Origin: Aridibacter sp965216195
Lineage (GTDB): Bacteria > Acidobacteriota > Blastocatellia > Pyrinomonadales > Pyrinomonadaceae
NCBI GenBank assembly: GCA_965216195.1
Contig: OZ244151.1
Coordinates: 3,472,001 to 3,536,000, forward strand
Direction of reading: 5' to 3'
Length of the DNA stretch: 64,000 nt
Part shown: positions 62,929-64,000 of the stretch, piece after piece
Position numbering within the stretch: position 1 is the stretch's first letter
How the letters are laid out: each line of letters begins with the position of its first letter
Notes under the pieces: model-generated
What the model was told of the DNA's origin: nothing
Databases searched by the model: none
The model's input: the letters and a program-made list of their open reading frames with translations, nothing else
Program-made: the position numbers and the translations under genes

Positions 62929-63190
62929 AACTGTTCCAATTTCAGCGCCCTACGAGAGTAGGACTTCAGGATTCTGTATAATCGTATTATCTAGATTATC
63001 GAAGTTCAGTAGATTTGTTATATACTAATAACCTTTAGTCGTTAAGGGTGAGGAGTGTAGATTCTATTTACTACCTTATCCAAGGATTACCAAACTTAGC
63101 CATATTGGTTATATAATAATAACCTTTTAATCGTTATTGAGTTTTAGTCGAATGCAGAAGAGGAGTTTTGCATTCAATTTTGGAGGGTCG
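62929..63190. promoter_or_regulatory. Upstream region of the oxidoreductase gene with twin palindromes
   Basis: GTTATATACTAATAAC (63017-63032) and GGTTATATAATAATAACC (63107-63124) are similar palindromes in direct repeat, with shared flanks (CCTTT...TCGTTA) extending each to about 30 bp. Their centres are 91 bp apart, near nine helical turns. They are likely operators for a dimeric regulator. A TATAAT hexamer is at 62977-62982. No gene is seen. Confidence 0.55.
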
Positions 63191-63191
63191 A

Positions 63192-64000
63192 ATGAGCTTA
63201 TCAGTCCTTTTGTGGGGAATACCAAAGGCAATGAAAATGGCTGCGCGGATTTATCCAAACTACGCGGAGCGCTTAAAGGAACGAGACGTCATTACGCAAA
63301 TTAAGTTGCGTGATGAGCCCGAAGTGGGACGCTGGATAAAGCTCGATAAAGGTGAGATCACAACGGGCAAGGGCATACACGAGAATCCCGACGTCAGCAT
63401 CGTTTTTAAGGATCGAGCTCTGGCAAAAAGTTTTCTTACGCCTCCTTTTGATCAGCTCGAGCGAATCGATGCCGCGAAGAATTTTAAGATCATTCTCGAA
63501 GGACCCGATGAACTCGCTATTTGGTTTCTGGCAACGATGTCGCGTCTCGAATCGATTTGGTGGAAATACGGTACCGATATGGGCAACGGAGTGATGCGGT
63601 ACACCAATGGCACCAATGGCGGTCCTCTCTTTGTATATATAAAAGACGGCAGGATCATACGCACGACGCCGATCGATTTTGAAGAAGGTGACTCCGGCGA
63701 GTGGACTATCGAAGCTCGCGGAAAGAAGTTTTCGCCGCCGCGAAAGATGACGCTGGCAGCACACGCGCAGTGTCAGAAATCGATGGTTTACTCGAAAGAC
63801 CGCCTGCTTTATCCGATGAAGCGCGTCGATTTCGATCCAAACGGCGAACGCAATCCGCAGAACCGCGGTAAATCCGAATTTGAACGAATCGGTTGGGATG
63901 AAGCAACAGACATCGTCGCCTCGGAAATCAAACGAGCTAAGAAATCCGGCCCCGGAGCGATTGCGGTTGATCATGGTTCGCATCATCAGTGGGGCAATCT
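63192..64000 (+). CDS. Molybdopterin-dependent oxidoreductase with N-terminal SCP2-like domain (5' part)
   Basis: The ATG at 63192 follows GGAGGG by 4 bases and the frame is open to the window edge (about 269 residues seen). Residues about 20-125 (IKLDKGEITTGKGIHENPDVSIVFKDRALA split over the stretch) resemble an SCP2 sterol-carrier domain. After a linker the bis-MGD oxidoreductase start is seen: RLLYPMKRVDFDPNGERNPQNRGK, FERIGWDEATDIVASEIK and AIAVDHGSHHQWGN. Only one Cys lies in the N-terminal region where FeS-binding Cys clusters usually sit. The remaining catalytic domain is outside the window, so the reaction cannot be named. Confidence 0.85.
   Translation, partial: MSLSVLLWGIPKAMKMAARIYPNYAERLKERDVITQIKLRDEPEVGRWIKLDKGEITTGKGIHENPDVSIVFKDRALAKSFLTPPFDQLERIDAAKNFKIILEGPDELAIWFLATMSRLESIWWKYGTDMGNGVMRYTNGTNGGPLFVYIKDGRIIRTTPIDFEEGDSGEWTIEARGKKFSPPRKMTLAAHAQCQKSMVYSKDRLLYPMKRVDFDPNGERNPQNRGKSEFERIGWDEATDIVASEIKRAKKSGPGAIAVDHGSHHQWGN

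Noticed and set aside
63273..63986. 237-residue minus-strand frame at the right edge
   Set aside because: It is antisense to the oxidoreductase frame, which has clear family motifs and a ribosome site.

Overview
The window looks like chromosomal DNA of a mesophilic, moderately low-GC acidobacterium, most likely class Blastocatellia (Pyrinomonadaceae-like). This is inferred from gene content, not from a marker gene. The clues are two large Ser/Thr kinases sharing an N-terminal domain, two ECF sigma factors of the kinase-linked type, an Oar-like TonB-dependent receptor with an N-terminal carboxypeptidase-regulatory domain, an amidohydrolase fused to a TolB-like propeller, and many small secreted proteins with Sec or lipoprotein signals. 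Genes are densely packed and mostly in short operons. No rRNA, tRNA, CRISPR array or prophage was seen.

Layout. 0-7.3 kb: alaS (cut by the left edge), a GNAT acetyltransferase, small proteins, recX and truB diverging across a REPIN-like repeat pair, an alpha/beta hydrolase and uvrC. 7.3-13 kb: a secreted CBM-like protein, a BrnT/antitoxin locus whose toxin has an in-frame amber codon, a carboxylesterase, an IS200-like transposase bordered by REP-type hairpins, a zinc-ribbon protein, an aminotransferase and an ARPP-1-like secreted protein. 13-24.4 kb: a FixH/YtkA-like lipoprotein, a DoxX-like membrane protein, a single-haem cytochrome, the propeller-amidohydrolase, a membrane Ser/Thr kinase and a DUF4440 protein with a small membrane ORF upstream. 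24.4-32.9 kb: ECF sigma, lipoprotein, tdk, dacB-like PBP4, gpmI, pta, a YkvA-like protein and a molybdenum-carrier-like protein without a normal start codon.

33-40.5 kb: two tandem SulP transporters, a mobile mystery protein A/B (HTH/Fic) pair, mazG, a DUF1844 protein, a four-helix-bundle protein gene bracketed by inverted arrays of 9-nt-spaced pentamers, and an MBL-fold hydrolase. 40.5-56 kb: the Oar-like receptor with a hairpin-rich leader, PilZ, phosphomannomutase plus hydrolase, a VIT-VWA-TonB fusion, an ABC exporter operon, an SGNH hydrolase, a PD-(D/E)XK nuclease-like protein and a basic secreted protein. 56-64 kb: a MITE-like element abutting an orphan response regulator, an ECF sigma-Ser/Thr kinase operon, a peptidoglycan-binding-like protein, a methyltransferase, a tandem-repeat block, twin palindromes and the 5' part of an SCP2-molybdopterin oxidoreductase.

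The themes are signalling (two kinases, two ECF sigmas, a response regulator, PilZ), envelope functions and housekeeping. On top of these lies an unusually rich layer of small palindromic repeats and degenerate mobile or toxin-antitoxin loci. The best candidate for something undescribed is the four-helix-bundle gene unit at about 39.13-39.58 kb.
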